Origin: Candidatus Aquidulcis sp.
GTDB lineage: Bacteria; Chloroflexota; Anaerolineae; Anaerolineales; UBA4823
Direction of reading: 5' to 3'
Assembly (NCBI GenBank): GCA_020723385.1
Contig: DYIZ01000053.1
Coordinates: 2,647-37,230 of the forward strand
Length of the DNA: 34,584 nt
Part shown: in pieces, positions 15,347 to 23,622 of the stretch
Layout: each line of letters opens with the position of its first letter
Numbering within the stretch: the stretch's first letter is position 1
Notes under the pieces: generated by a model
What the model was told of the DNA's origin: nothing
Seen by the model: only the letters and a program-made list of their open reading frames with translations
Database searches by the model: none
Made by a program: the position numbers and the translations under genes

Positions 15347-15559
15347 TTAAAGGATGTAATAACTAGGATTCATAGCTGCTATGCGAAAGATGATATGCTC
15401 TCGAACATTTTCGGGCGGGGCAGCCCGGTAGAGATTTTCTTTGATCCAATTACGAATCGCCACATCGAAGGCTGCATCCTCGGCGCTGGCAGGCAATGAG
15501 GCTGTTCTGGGCGCTGCTCTGGAATGGAATTCCCTGGCAGGTTCAAATGGAGCTGTCAT
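15347..15559 (-). CDS. Possible small protein of unknown function
   Basis: This is a 70-residue reading frame. Its second half (FDVAIRNWIKENLYRAAPP then ENVREHIIFRIAAM) has the amphipathic, charged look of a genuine helical domain. The first 27 residues are Ala/Pro/Arg-rich and less convincing. The ribosome site is weak (AAGGG, seven bases before the ATG). It stands alone in the gap, on the same strand as the binding-protein gene. It may be a real small protein or the remnant of a larger one. Confidence 0.35.
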   Translation of the reverse strand: MTAPFEPAREFHSRAAPRTASLPASAEDAAFDVAIRNWIKENLYRAAPPENVREHIIFRIAAMNPSYYIL

Positions 15560-15921
15560 CTTGGCCCTTATGGGTTTTTATGACACTGTAACTGGAGCGT
15601 CATTTCCGGTAGTACACCTTAGAGTATGAATGGCAGCCATGCGGTGAGCTGATCAAAGCAGGGGCGATTGGCGACCTATTTCACTCAATATAGCGGTAGA
15701 ATCCCGCTAATGCACGAGACCGCATTCGTATTTCCCCGCCTCCGCCAGCAGGGTTTCGTTCCCCTCCGTGGGTTCCATTCCCGCCACTCCTGGGGATTAC
15801 TCACCTGCTGGTAAATCCCCCTCTGGAGTATTGGATGAAATCGTCCTGCGGGTGCACCGGAAAGGTTAAAGAATAGGCTATACTAACGATAGTCAGCCGC
15901 TCACTCAATGCCAGAAAGGAG

Positions 15922-18900
15922 ATGGCAGGCTTGTTGAAATTATTATGGAAGTTATGGATTGCCGTTTGCCTGGGCGCATTGACATGCACGCCTCGGGTGA
16001 GCGCGGCTGGCAATATCCCATCAAGTGATCCGTCAGCGGTAACCCCTCCCATCAAATTCAAACACCTGACACTCAAAGATGGATTATCGCAAAGCACAGT
16101 ACAGACCATCCTGCAAGACAAGCTGGGGTTTATCTGGTTCGGCACGCAAGATGGCCTGAATCGTTTCAATGGGTATACTTTCACAGCTTTCCGCCCTGAT
16201 CCCAAGGATCCTTATAGCCTGACCGATCGCTGGATCAACGATATGGTCGAAGACCCGGCCGGCGTGATCTGGATTGGAACTCAAGGTGGAGGGTTAAACA
16301 GCTACGATTACAAAACCGGGCGATTTACCCATTACGAGCATGATTCCAATAATCCCGATAGTTTGATCGGGAATGATATCCTCACCCTGTTGGTTGACCG
16401 CACCGGCACACTGTGGATAGGCGCCACCGAGGGGCTGGACCGCTTCGATCCTGAGCACAATCTCTTCGTCCATTATCAGAATGATCCTTCCGACCCCACC
16501 AGCCTGGTTAACAATAACATTCACGCCATCTACGAAGATCATGACGGTACGATCTGGGTGGGCACCGGGCATGGGCTGGATCGCCTGGACCGGCAAACGG
16601 GTACATTCACCCATATTTCCACCGAAGGCAGCGATGGCGGATTGACCTATTACAACATTCAGGCGATTTATCAGGATAGCCGGGGTGATCTATGGGTGGG
16701 AACCAGCTACGGGCTGAACCGGTTATCCCCCGGCGCTTCGAAATTCGAACATTTCGTTCCAGATGCAAATGATCCAAATAGCCTGAGCCACACCTTTGTC
16801 AGCGCGATTCTGGAAGACAAGCAGGGCGTGCTATGGATAGGAACATCCAATGGGCTGAACCGGTTCGACCGCGATAATCAACACTTCATCACTTACTACC
16901 GTGAACCCGGCAACTCCGATAGCCTGACCGACGCGACCATTTCATCCCTGTATCTCGATGAGGAAGGCTTATTGTGGATCGGCACTTTTACCGGCGGGGT
17001 CAATATCCTGGATCAGGGGAAAATAAAATTTACCCATTACAAGAACAACCCATTCGACGCCGCCAGCATCAGCCCAGGCGGCATTTTCGCGATTTCCGAA
17101 GATCAGCAAGGTTATCTCTGGATTGGCGCTTACGGGAGCGGCCTGAACCGACTAGACCGGGCGACAGGTGAATTCCTGCACTACCGCAATGACCCCAATA
17201 ATCCCGACAGTCTGCAAAACGATTTTATTTACAGTGTTCACGTGGATCTCAAGGGTACAGTCTGGGTAGGAACCGAAATGGGATTGGACGAACTCGATGT
17301 CAGTACCGGGAAATTCACCCATTACTGGCATGATCCCATGGACCCTCTCACCTTGGGAAGCTTTACGGTGCTCGCCGTCCTGACCGACAGCCGAGGGATA
17401 TTATGGCTGGGTACCCGCGATGGGCTGGATCGCTTCAATCGAAAAAATGGACAATTCATCCATTACCAGCAGGATCCCCAAAACCCTACCGGTATCAGCG
17501 CAGGATCGGTGATCTGCCTGTTCGAAACGCGCCAGGGAGACCTTTGGCTCGGAATGCTAAACAGCGGGCTTAACCGGTTAGACCGGGAGACCGGCCAGTT
17601 CGAAAACTTCCGCCATAATCCCGACGATCCCTACAGCTTGAGCGATGATACTGTTTTAGCCATCCACCAGGATTCGCAAGGCGCACTTTGGTTAGGAACC
17701 GGCAATGGATTGGATAAATTCGACCCCGATACCGGCGTTGAGAAGCGTTTTACCATAGATGACGGCCTGCCTAACAACGTGATCTATGCGATTGTCGAGG
17801 ATGACCAGGGCGGGCTGTGGTTGAGCACCAACAACGGCATTTCCCATTTCGACCCCTACACCGAGATTTTCGAAAATTTCGATGAGGGCGACGGTTTGCA
17901 AAGCCGGGAGTTCAATATGCATTCGGCCATCCGCACCCAGGACGGCACGATCGCCTTCGGCGGAGTCAATGGGCTGAATTTGTTCAACCCGATGAATATT
18001 CAATCCAATCCTTATGTTCCCCCTGTGGTTCTGACCAGCCTGACCCAAGGCGGGCAGCCGTTCGCGGCCAATCAAACTGCTGAGACCGTCGAACAGATCA
18101 CCTTGCGTTGGCCCTACAACTACTTCGAATTCGAGTTTGCCGCTTTGAGCTACGCCGAATCAGAACGCAACCAATACACCTATTTCTTGGAGAATTTTGA
18201 CACTGGCTGGTCCCCGATAGGCACCCGCCGTTTCGGGCGTTACACGAACTTGCCAGGCGGCGATTATAAGTTACACATCAAAGGCTCGAACAATGATGGC
18301 ATCTGGAACGAGACAGGGGTCTCGATTGCGGTGCTGGTCATTCCGCCGATCTGGCAAAACTGGTGGTTCCAGGCCAGCCTGGTGCTTCTGGTCGTCAGTG
18401 TAGCTTATTCAGGCTATCAACTGCGTATGCGCAGCATCCGAAACCACAACCGCAAGCTTGAACACCAGGTAATGGAGCGTACCCGAGAGATCGAGCGGCT
18501 ATTCGAACAAACCAAAGAGTTGGCTGTCATCGAAGAACGCAACCGGCTGGCGCGTGATTTACATGACAGCGCCAAACAAAAGGCATTTGCCGCGCTGGCG
18601 CAATTGGGGACGGCCCGCGGCGTGATCCAGCGGGATGCCAAGAATGCTCAGAGTCATGTGGACGAGGCGGAGAATCTAGTCTACGAAGTCATTCAAGAAT
18701 TGACTTTTCTGATCCAGGAGATGTACCCACTGGCCCTGGAAGAGAAAGGGCTGGTCACCGTCCTGCGGGAGTATCTCTACGAGTGGGAAAACCGCACTGA
18801 AATCCAGGTTAACCTGAAAGTAGCCGGTGAACGGCGTTTATCCCTGCAAATCGAGCAGGCCTTGTACCGCATTGCTCAAGAAGGGTTAGCCAATATTGCC

Positions 18901-19194
18901 CGGCATAGCCAGGCAACCCAGGTAAACATCAACCTCGATTACTCGAATGGAACTGTCCACATGAGCGTCTCTGACAATGGCCGCGGTTTCGATCTGGCCC
19001 ATAAGCCCCCGGGAGTCGGTTTGCGATCCATGCAAGAACGGGCAAAGATGATCAAAGGGCAGATGAAAATCGAAGCTAATCCCGGCCAAGGCACCCATAT
19101 CCAAATCAACGTGCCGGTGACAACACCATCACCTGCTCCCAACGGCAATAACGGAGGCCCCAATGGCCCAACCAAACACCATTCTAATAGTTGA
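15922..19194 (+). CDS. Membrane sensor histidine kinase with two seven-bladed propellers, Y_Y_Y domain and HisKA_3 core
   Basis: This 1090-residue kinase has a signal sequence (residues 4-29). I count 14 repeats of the type DxxGxxWIGTxxGLNRxD, enough for two seven-bladed propellers outside the cell. A Y_Y_Y beta-sandwich (about 730-805) and one membrane helix (about 812-834) follow. The cytoplasmic part has a HisKA_3 dimerisation helix with His881 in ARDLHDSAK and an ATPase domain with NIARHSQA and DNGRGF. There is no fused receiver or DNA-binding domain. The ATG at 15922 directly abuts the AGGAG site, so a TTG at 15931 or 15934 may be the real start. The response regulator gene overlaps its 3' end. 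The ligand is unknown; relatives in Bacteroidetes sense glycans. Confidence 0.93.
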   Translation: MAGLLKLLWKLWIAVCLGALTCTPRVSAAGNIPSSDPSAVTPPIKFKHLTLKDGLSQSTVQTILQDKLGFIWFGTQDGLNRFNGYTFTAFRPDPKDPYSLTDRWINDMVEDPAGVIWIGTQGGGLNSYDYKTGRFTHYEHDSNNPDSLIGNDILTLLVDRTGTLWIGATEGLDRFDPEHNLFVHYQNDPSDPTSLVNNNIHAIYEDHDGTIWVGTGHGLDRLDRQTGTFTHISTEGSDGGLTYYNIQAIYQDSRGDLWVGTSYGLNRLSPGASKFEHFVPDANDPNSLSHTFVSAILEDKQGVLWIGTSNGLNRFDRDNQHFITYYREPGNSDSLTDATISSLYLDEEGLLWIGTFTGGVNILDQGKIKFTHYKNNPFDAASISPGGIFAISEDQQGYLWIGAYGSGLNRLDRATGEFLHYRNDPNNPDSLQNDFIYSVHVDLKGTVWVGTEMGLDELDVSTGKFTHYWHDPMDPLTLGSFTVLAVLTDSRGILWLGTRDGLDRFNRKNGQFIHYQQDPQNPTGISAGSVICLFETRQGDLWLGMLNSGLNRLDRETGQFENFRHNPDDPYSLSDDTVLAIHQDSQGALWLGTGNGLDKFDPDTGVEKRFTIDDGLPNNVIYAIVEDDQGGLWLSTNNGISHFDPYTEIFENFDEGDGLQSREFNMHSAIRTQDGTIAFGGVNGLNLFNPMNIQSNPYVPPVVLTSLTQGGQPFAANQTAETVEQITLRWPYNYFEFEFAALSYAESERNQYTYFLENFDTGWSPIGTRRFGRYTNLPGGDYKLHIKGSNNDGIWNETGVSIAVLVIPPIWQNWWFQASLVLLVVSVAYSGYQLRMRSIRNHNRKLEHQVMERTREIERLFEQTKELAVIEERNRLARDLHDSAKQKAFAALAQLGTARGVIQRDAKNAQSHVDEAENLVYEVIQELTFLIQEMYPLALEEKGLVTVLREYLYEWENRTEIQVNLKVAGERRLSLQIEQALYRIAQEGLANIARHSQATQVNINLDYSNGTVHMSVSDNGRGFDLAHKPPGVGLRSMQERAKMIKGQMKIEANPGQGTHIQINVPVTTPSPAPNGNNGGPNGPTKHHSNS

Positions 19195-19816
19195 CGATCA
19201 CGAAGTCGTTCGTAAAGGGATTCGCGGCTACCTGGAAACACTGCCTGAATTCGAGGTCATCGGCGAGGCTACCTGCGGCGAGGAGGCAGTCGAGTTGGTT
19301 GCCGAGCACATTCCTGATGTGGTGCTCATGGATTTGATCATGCCCGGCATGGATGGCGTGGAAACCACCCGGCGCATCAAAACCATCAGCCCGCGCACGC
19401 AGGTTGTCGTGCTGACCTCCTATCACGAGGATGCGCACATCTTCCCGGCGCTCAAAGCTGGCGCTATCTCGTATATCCTCAAAGACATGAAAATGGAGAA
19501 GCTGGTCGAGGCGCTGAACCGGGCCGTGCAAGGCGAAGTGACCCTGCACCCGCGGGTCGCGTCGCGCGTACTGCAAAATCTGCGCGGCGATAACGCCGAG
19601 GACCCCCAGCTCTTCACCGACCTGACCGAGCGCGAGCTTGAGGTGCTCAAGCTCATCGCCAACGGCCTGTCCAACAGTCAGATAGCCCAGAACCTCACCA
19701 TTAGTGAGAATACAGTCAAAGGGCATGTCAGTAATATACTCAGCAAGCTGCACCTGGCGGATCGCACTCAGGTGGCGGTATACGCCTGGCAAAGAGGCAT
19801 CGTGAAGCGCGATTGA
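19163..19816 (+). CDS. NarL/LuxR-family response regulator
   Basis: This 217-residue cognate regulator has an N-terminal receiver with acidic pocket Asp11-Asp12, phosphoacceptor Asp57, Ser/Thr at 85-86 and Lys107. It ends in a LuxR-type helix-turn-helix (about 150-212) with LTERELEVLKLIANGLSNSQIA and NTVKGHVSNIL. The gene starts 32 bases inside the kinase gene in another frame, with GGAGG five bases before the ATG, so the pair is translated together. His-Asp phosphotransfer from the kinase should control its DNA binding. Target genes are not known; the next gene is convergent. Confidence 0.95.
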   Translation: MAQPNTILIVDDHEVVRKGIRGYLETLPEFEVIGEATCGEEAVELVAEHIPDVVLMDLIMPGMDGVETTRRIKTISPRTQVVVLTSYHEDAHIFPALKAGAISYILKDMKMEKLVEALNRAVQGEVTLHPRVASRVLQNLRGDNAEDPQLFTDLTERELEVLKLIANGLSNSQIAQNLTISENTVKGHVSNILSKLHLADRTQVAVYAWQRGIVKRD

Positions 19817-19837
19817 GATGCGCCAAGCAAGCCTGTC

Positions 19838-22618
19838 CTATGATTCTAGCAATCCTGTCTGCCGGGCGATGCGCACCGCCTCCGTGCGATTCCTGGCCCC
19901 CAGTTTGCCCATAATCGTGGAAACGTGCCGTTTGACGGTGTTGAGCGCCAGCACCAGCCCGCTGGCGATCTCCTGGTTGGATTGGCCCGCGGCAATCAGG
20001 CGCAGCACTTCGACCTCGCGAAAACTCAGGGGTTCGATCAGTCCCGCTTGGGGCGCGGCTGCCCGCGGCTGAGATTTCTGGGGGCGCTCCAATTCCCAGG
20101 CGGCCAGCAGTTCTTCGAGATAGGCGCGCTCCACGGGAGGCAGATCTAGCGAGCGGCGCGCCGCCAGCAGCGTCATCAACGCTTCGCCCTCATCCAAGAA
20201 GATACGAATTGGTCTTTCGGGGGCAGTCAAATCCAGGGCGCGGTGCAGCGACTCCTGAGCCGCTTCGACATTTCCCAGGGCATCGTCCACCTGGGCACCA
20301 AGCAGCAACCTCTCCATCATCGTGATGAAGATTCCCGATTGCTCGTTGATTGGCCGGAGATAGGCCAGCACGGCCTGGGCCTTTTCGAGCGCGCCAGGCA
20401 CTTTCTCACGGCGGCCAAGCTCGAGATAAAGCCGCGCCAGCAGGCAGCAAGCCAGCTCACGAAAGTAGTTTGGAGATTGAGTGAAAAACTCATCCAGGTT
20501 GCCCAGGTTTTCCAGGTCCAGCCCGCAATCGCGCGCCCAACGCATCGCATCATCGAGGTAGCCTTGCAAGATGTTCAGCCGGACGGTGGTGATCAGCACC
20601 CACCAATCATCCAACAGGGCGTATCCACGTCCCTGGCTGGATTGCCGCACCCGTTGTACCGTGGCCTGCGCGGCGGCAAAATCGCCGCGCCCTTGCTGCA
20701 AAGTTGCTAACCAGATGAACCCGTCCAGGGCAATGGCGGGCATCCACAGCATACACTGGGCGATAGCTTCGGTGAGATAGCCTTCAGCCAGGTCGAGCTG
20801 GTTGCGCTGGCGGTAGACTTCTCCCAGCCCCAGCCGGGCAGCGCCCATCAAGGGAGAGTGCTGACCCCATTCTCTCCCGACCAATGCTTCTAATTGGCGG
20901 AAGGTAAGCTCGGCCTGCATGAGCCGCCCAATGTGGATGTATCCCTCTCCCAGCATCCTCATGCAAAGCAAGGCAATGAACGGGGTCTCCAATTGCAGCG
21001 ATTGAAAGGAGGCTTCCTCCAAAACGCGGACGCCTTGCGCCATTTGGCCGGTGAGGAACAACGGCAAGCTCATGTTGAATTTGAGCAGGCCCAGGAGATA
21101 ATGCTGGTCGCTCGACAGGTTTTGCAACGCCTTCTCACCGTAGCAACGTGCATCTTCAGTTTTGCCTTGCAGGCCTGCCAACAGGGCGCGCGCGGCCAGG
21201 ATTTCGCCCAGAACGGATCGGTCAGATGCAGCGGTTTGTGGCTGAATATTGGATTCGATCAATAGCCGCGCAGATTGATCGGCTTTCTCGAGGGCGATCT
21301 CTGCCCGTTCGAGATAGCGCTGGGTTCCGTGTAAATCGAGGTGGACGAGACAACCCCAGGCGCGCCCGAGGTTGAGCCGCGGCCGGCTGCGAACCAGCGC
21401 TTCGGGGAGGGCATCAATCCAGCGGGCGAGGGTGTCCAGCTCGCCGCGCAATTCGAGCCGCTCGGCGGATTGCTCGATCAGGTCGGCAGCCAGCTCAAGG
21501 TCAGCCCCTGCCAGAGCATGCTGGTAGGCAGCAGCGAAATCGCCGTGTGCGGCCAGCCAGTGTGCGGCGAGCCGGTGCAATTGCGGGACAAGCTCAGGCT
21601 CAGTGCTGCGCAGACGGAGACGCAAAAAATCGGCAAACAGGGCATGATAACGGTACCAGCGATGCTCGCCATCCAGCGCCTGGGTGAACAGGCTGGCGTG
21701 TTCGAGGGTATCGAGGCAGTCCGCGCCGCTCTGACCGGGCAAGAAGGGTTCAGCCAGCGCCTCGCACAGCGGGCCGGTGAGCTGGTCGAGGATCGAAGTT
21801 CGCAGCAGAAAGCGCTGCAAGGCCAGCGGCTGGCAGCGCAACACTTCTTCGGCCAGGTATTCGAAAATATAGTGCTGGCCGGCGGTAAACACGTGGTTTC
21901 GCTCGCCGCTTTGCAGGGAGATAGCGGCCAATTGCAACGCGGCTGCCCAGCCTTCGGTTTGCTGCACCAGCCGCTGGCACTCGTCGTTTGAAAGCCCAAG
22001 AGCCATTACATCGTTGAGAAAGGATTCACTCTCGTCGGGCTGAAAGCTCAGGTCAGCGGTGCGCAATTCCAGAATGGCGGCACGGGCGCGCAGCCGCGCC
22101 AGGGGCAGCGGGGGCTCGACCCGGCTGGCGATCAGCAGGTGCAGCGGGAGCGGCAGGTGTTCGACCAAATGCGCTAACGCGGCATGTACCTCGGGCGCAT
22201 CCACCCAATGATAGTCATCCAGCACCACTGCAGCGGGAAAATCGAAGTCGGCGAGATCGTTCACCAGCAAGTGCAGGGCGGCTTGCTGCATATCGGGAGT
22301 GGGCACATTCAGCGCCGCCTGGGCAGATTTGCCCACCTCGGGCTGGATGCGCTGCAAAGCCAGGATGAAATCGTTGAGGAAGCGCGCCGCGTCACTGTCT
22401 TCCTGGCTCAAGCTCATCCAGGCGACCGGCATCCCGGCAGAAGCGGCCCACTCCACCAGAAGCGTGGTTTTGCCATACCCGGCGGGGGCGCACACCAGGG
22501 TCAACGGCGTATCCCGCACAGCCGCGAGGCGCTCCAACAGGCGCGGCCGCGCCACCCGGTGGCTGCGCACCTGTGGAGGAAGTATCTTCGTCTTGAGCGG
22601 TTCGATCTTGGCCGGCAT
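19838..22618 (-). CDS. Large ATP-binding LuxR-family regulator (MalT/LAL type)
   Basis: This 926-residue regulator of the STAND class is likely a one-component transcription activator that assembles on inducer and ATP. The Walker A motif is APAGYGKTT (44-52). A Walker B-like VVLDDYHW lies near 128-135. A long helical-repeat (TPR-like) sensor fills about 430-840. The last 65 residues form a LuxR helix-turn-helix (LSFREVEVLRLIAAGQSNQE, then NTVKRHVSTI). It converges with the response regulator and diverges from the ABC exporter. No Shine-Dalgarno precedes the ATG; a TAAAAT box stands six bases upstream, the same spacing as at the HD gene. Neither inducer nor targets can be inferred. Confidence 0.92.
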   Translation of the reverse strand: MPAKIEPLKTKILPPQVRSHRVARPRLLERLAAVRDTPLTLVCAPAGYGKTTLLVEWAASAGMPVAWMSLSQEDSDAARFLNDFILALQRIQPEVGKSAQAALNVPTPDMQQAALHLLVNDLADFDFPAAVVLDDYHWVDAPEVHAALAHLVEHLPLPLHLLIASRVEPPLPLARLRARAAILELRTADLSFQPDESESFLNDVMALGLSNDECQRLVQQTEGWAAALQLAAISLQSGERNHVFTAGQHYIFEYLAEEVLRCQPLALQRFLLRTSILDQLTGPLCEALAEPFLPGQSGADCLDTLEHASLFTQALDGEHRWYRYHALFADFLRLRLRSTEPELVPQLHRLAAHWLAAHGDFAAAYQHALAGADLELAADLIEQSAERLELRGELDTLARWIDALPEALVRSRPRLNLGRAWGCLVHLDLHGTQRYLERAEIALEKADQSARLLIESNIQPQTAASDRSVLGEILAARALLAGLQGKTEDARCYGEKALQNLSSDQHYLLGLLKFNMSLPLFLTGQMAQGVRVLEEASFQSLQLETPFIALLCMRMLGEGYIHIGRLMQAELTFRQLEALVGREWGQHSPLMGAARLGLGEVYRQRNQLDLAEGYLTEAIAQCMLWMPAIALDGFIWLATLQQGRGDFAAAQATVQRVRQSSQGRGYALLDDWWVLITTVRLNILQGYLDDAMRWARDCGLDLENLGNLDEFFTQSPNYFRELACCLLARLYLELGRREKVPGALEKAQAVLAYLRPINEQSGIFITMMERLLLGAQVDDALGNVEAAQESLHRALDLTAPERPIRIFLDEGEALMTLLAARRSLDLPPVERAYLEELLAAWELERPQKSQPRAAAPQAGLIEPLSFREVEVLRLIAAGQSNQEIASGLVLALNTVKRHVSTIMGKLGARNRTEAVRIARQTGLLES

Positions 22619-22631
22619 GAATTCATTTTAC

Positions 22632-22660
22632 TTGAAAGTTGGGCAAAATAACACTTTTAT
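22632..22660 (+). promoter_or_regulatory. Candidate promoter of the first ABC exporter operon
   Basis: TTGAAA (22632-22637) and TTTTAT (22655-22660) are 17 bases apart. They lie about 80 bases before the ATPase start, in the divergent gap with the MalT-type gene. The -35 matches at five positions and the -10 at four. Confidence 0.4.
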
Positions 22661-22742
22661 CCCACTTAAGAGTCATGACGACCCACCTGCCAGGGCTTAT
22701 AAACGAGTTAACGAAACACGAAACGCATAACGAGAGGCCCCT

Positions 22743-23480
<738 letters not shown>

Positions 23481-23481
23481 A

Positions 23482-23557
23482 TCCGCTAATCTGCGCTAAT
23501 CTCCGCAAATTTCTTCTTGTGCCAAAAGATTAGCGAAAATTCGCGAAGATTAGCGGA
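23482..23557. repeat. Nested inverted repeat in the ATPase-permease gap
   Basis: An outer pair TCCGCTAATCT/AGATTAGCGGA (23482-23492 with 23547-23557) encloses an inner pair CGCTAATCT/AGATTAGCG (23494-23502 with 23527-23535). The unit GCTAATCT thus occurs four times, twice in each orientation. The element fills most of the 142-base gap inside an operon and has no T-tract. Confidence 0.75.
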
Positions 23558-23622
23558 CTCAGATCAAACGAATTAAAGAAATCGTCCGCTCCAAACAATC
23601 AACTATTCTACGAGAGGCTCCC

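Larger units (their letters stand above)
15151..15921. other. Long mostly non-coding gap between the transport and signalling genes
   Basis: This stretch of about 770 bases separates divergent genes. It contains an 11-bp inverted repeat (15290-15300 with 15316-15326), a possible small minus-strand gene at 15347-15559, and a TATACT -10 box at 15879-15884 for the kinase, without a good -35. I see no tRNA or riboswitch. A promoter for the binding-protein operon should lie here, but I could not place it. Confidence 0.6.
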
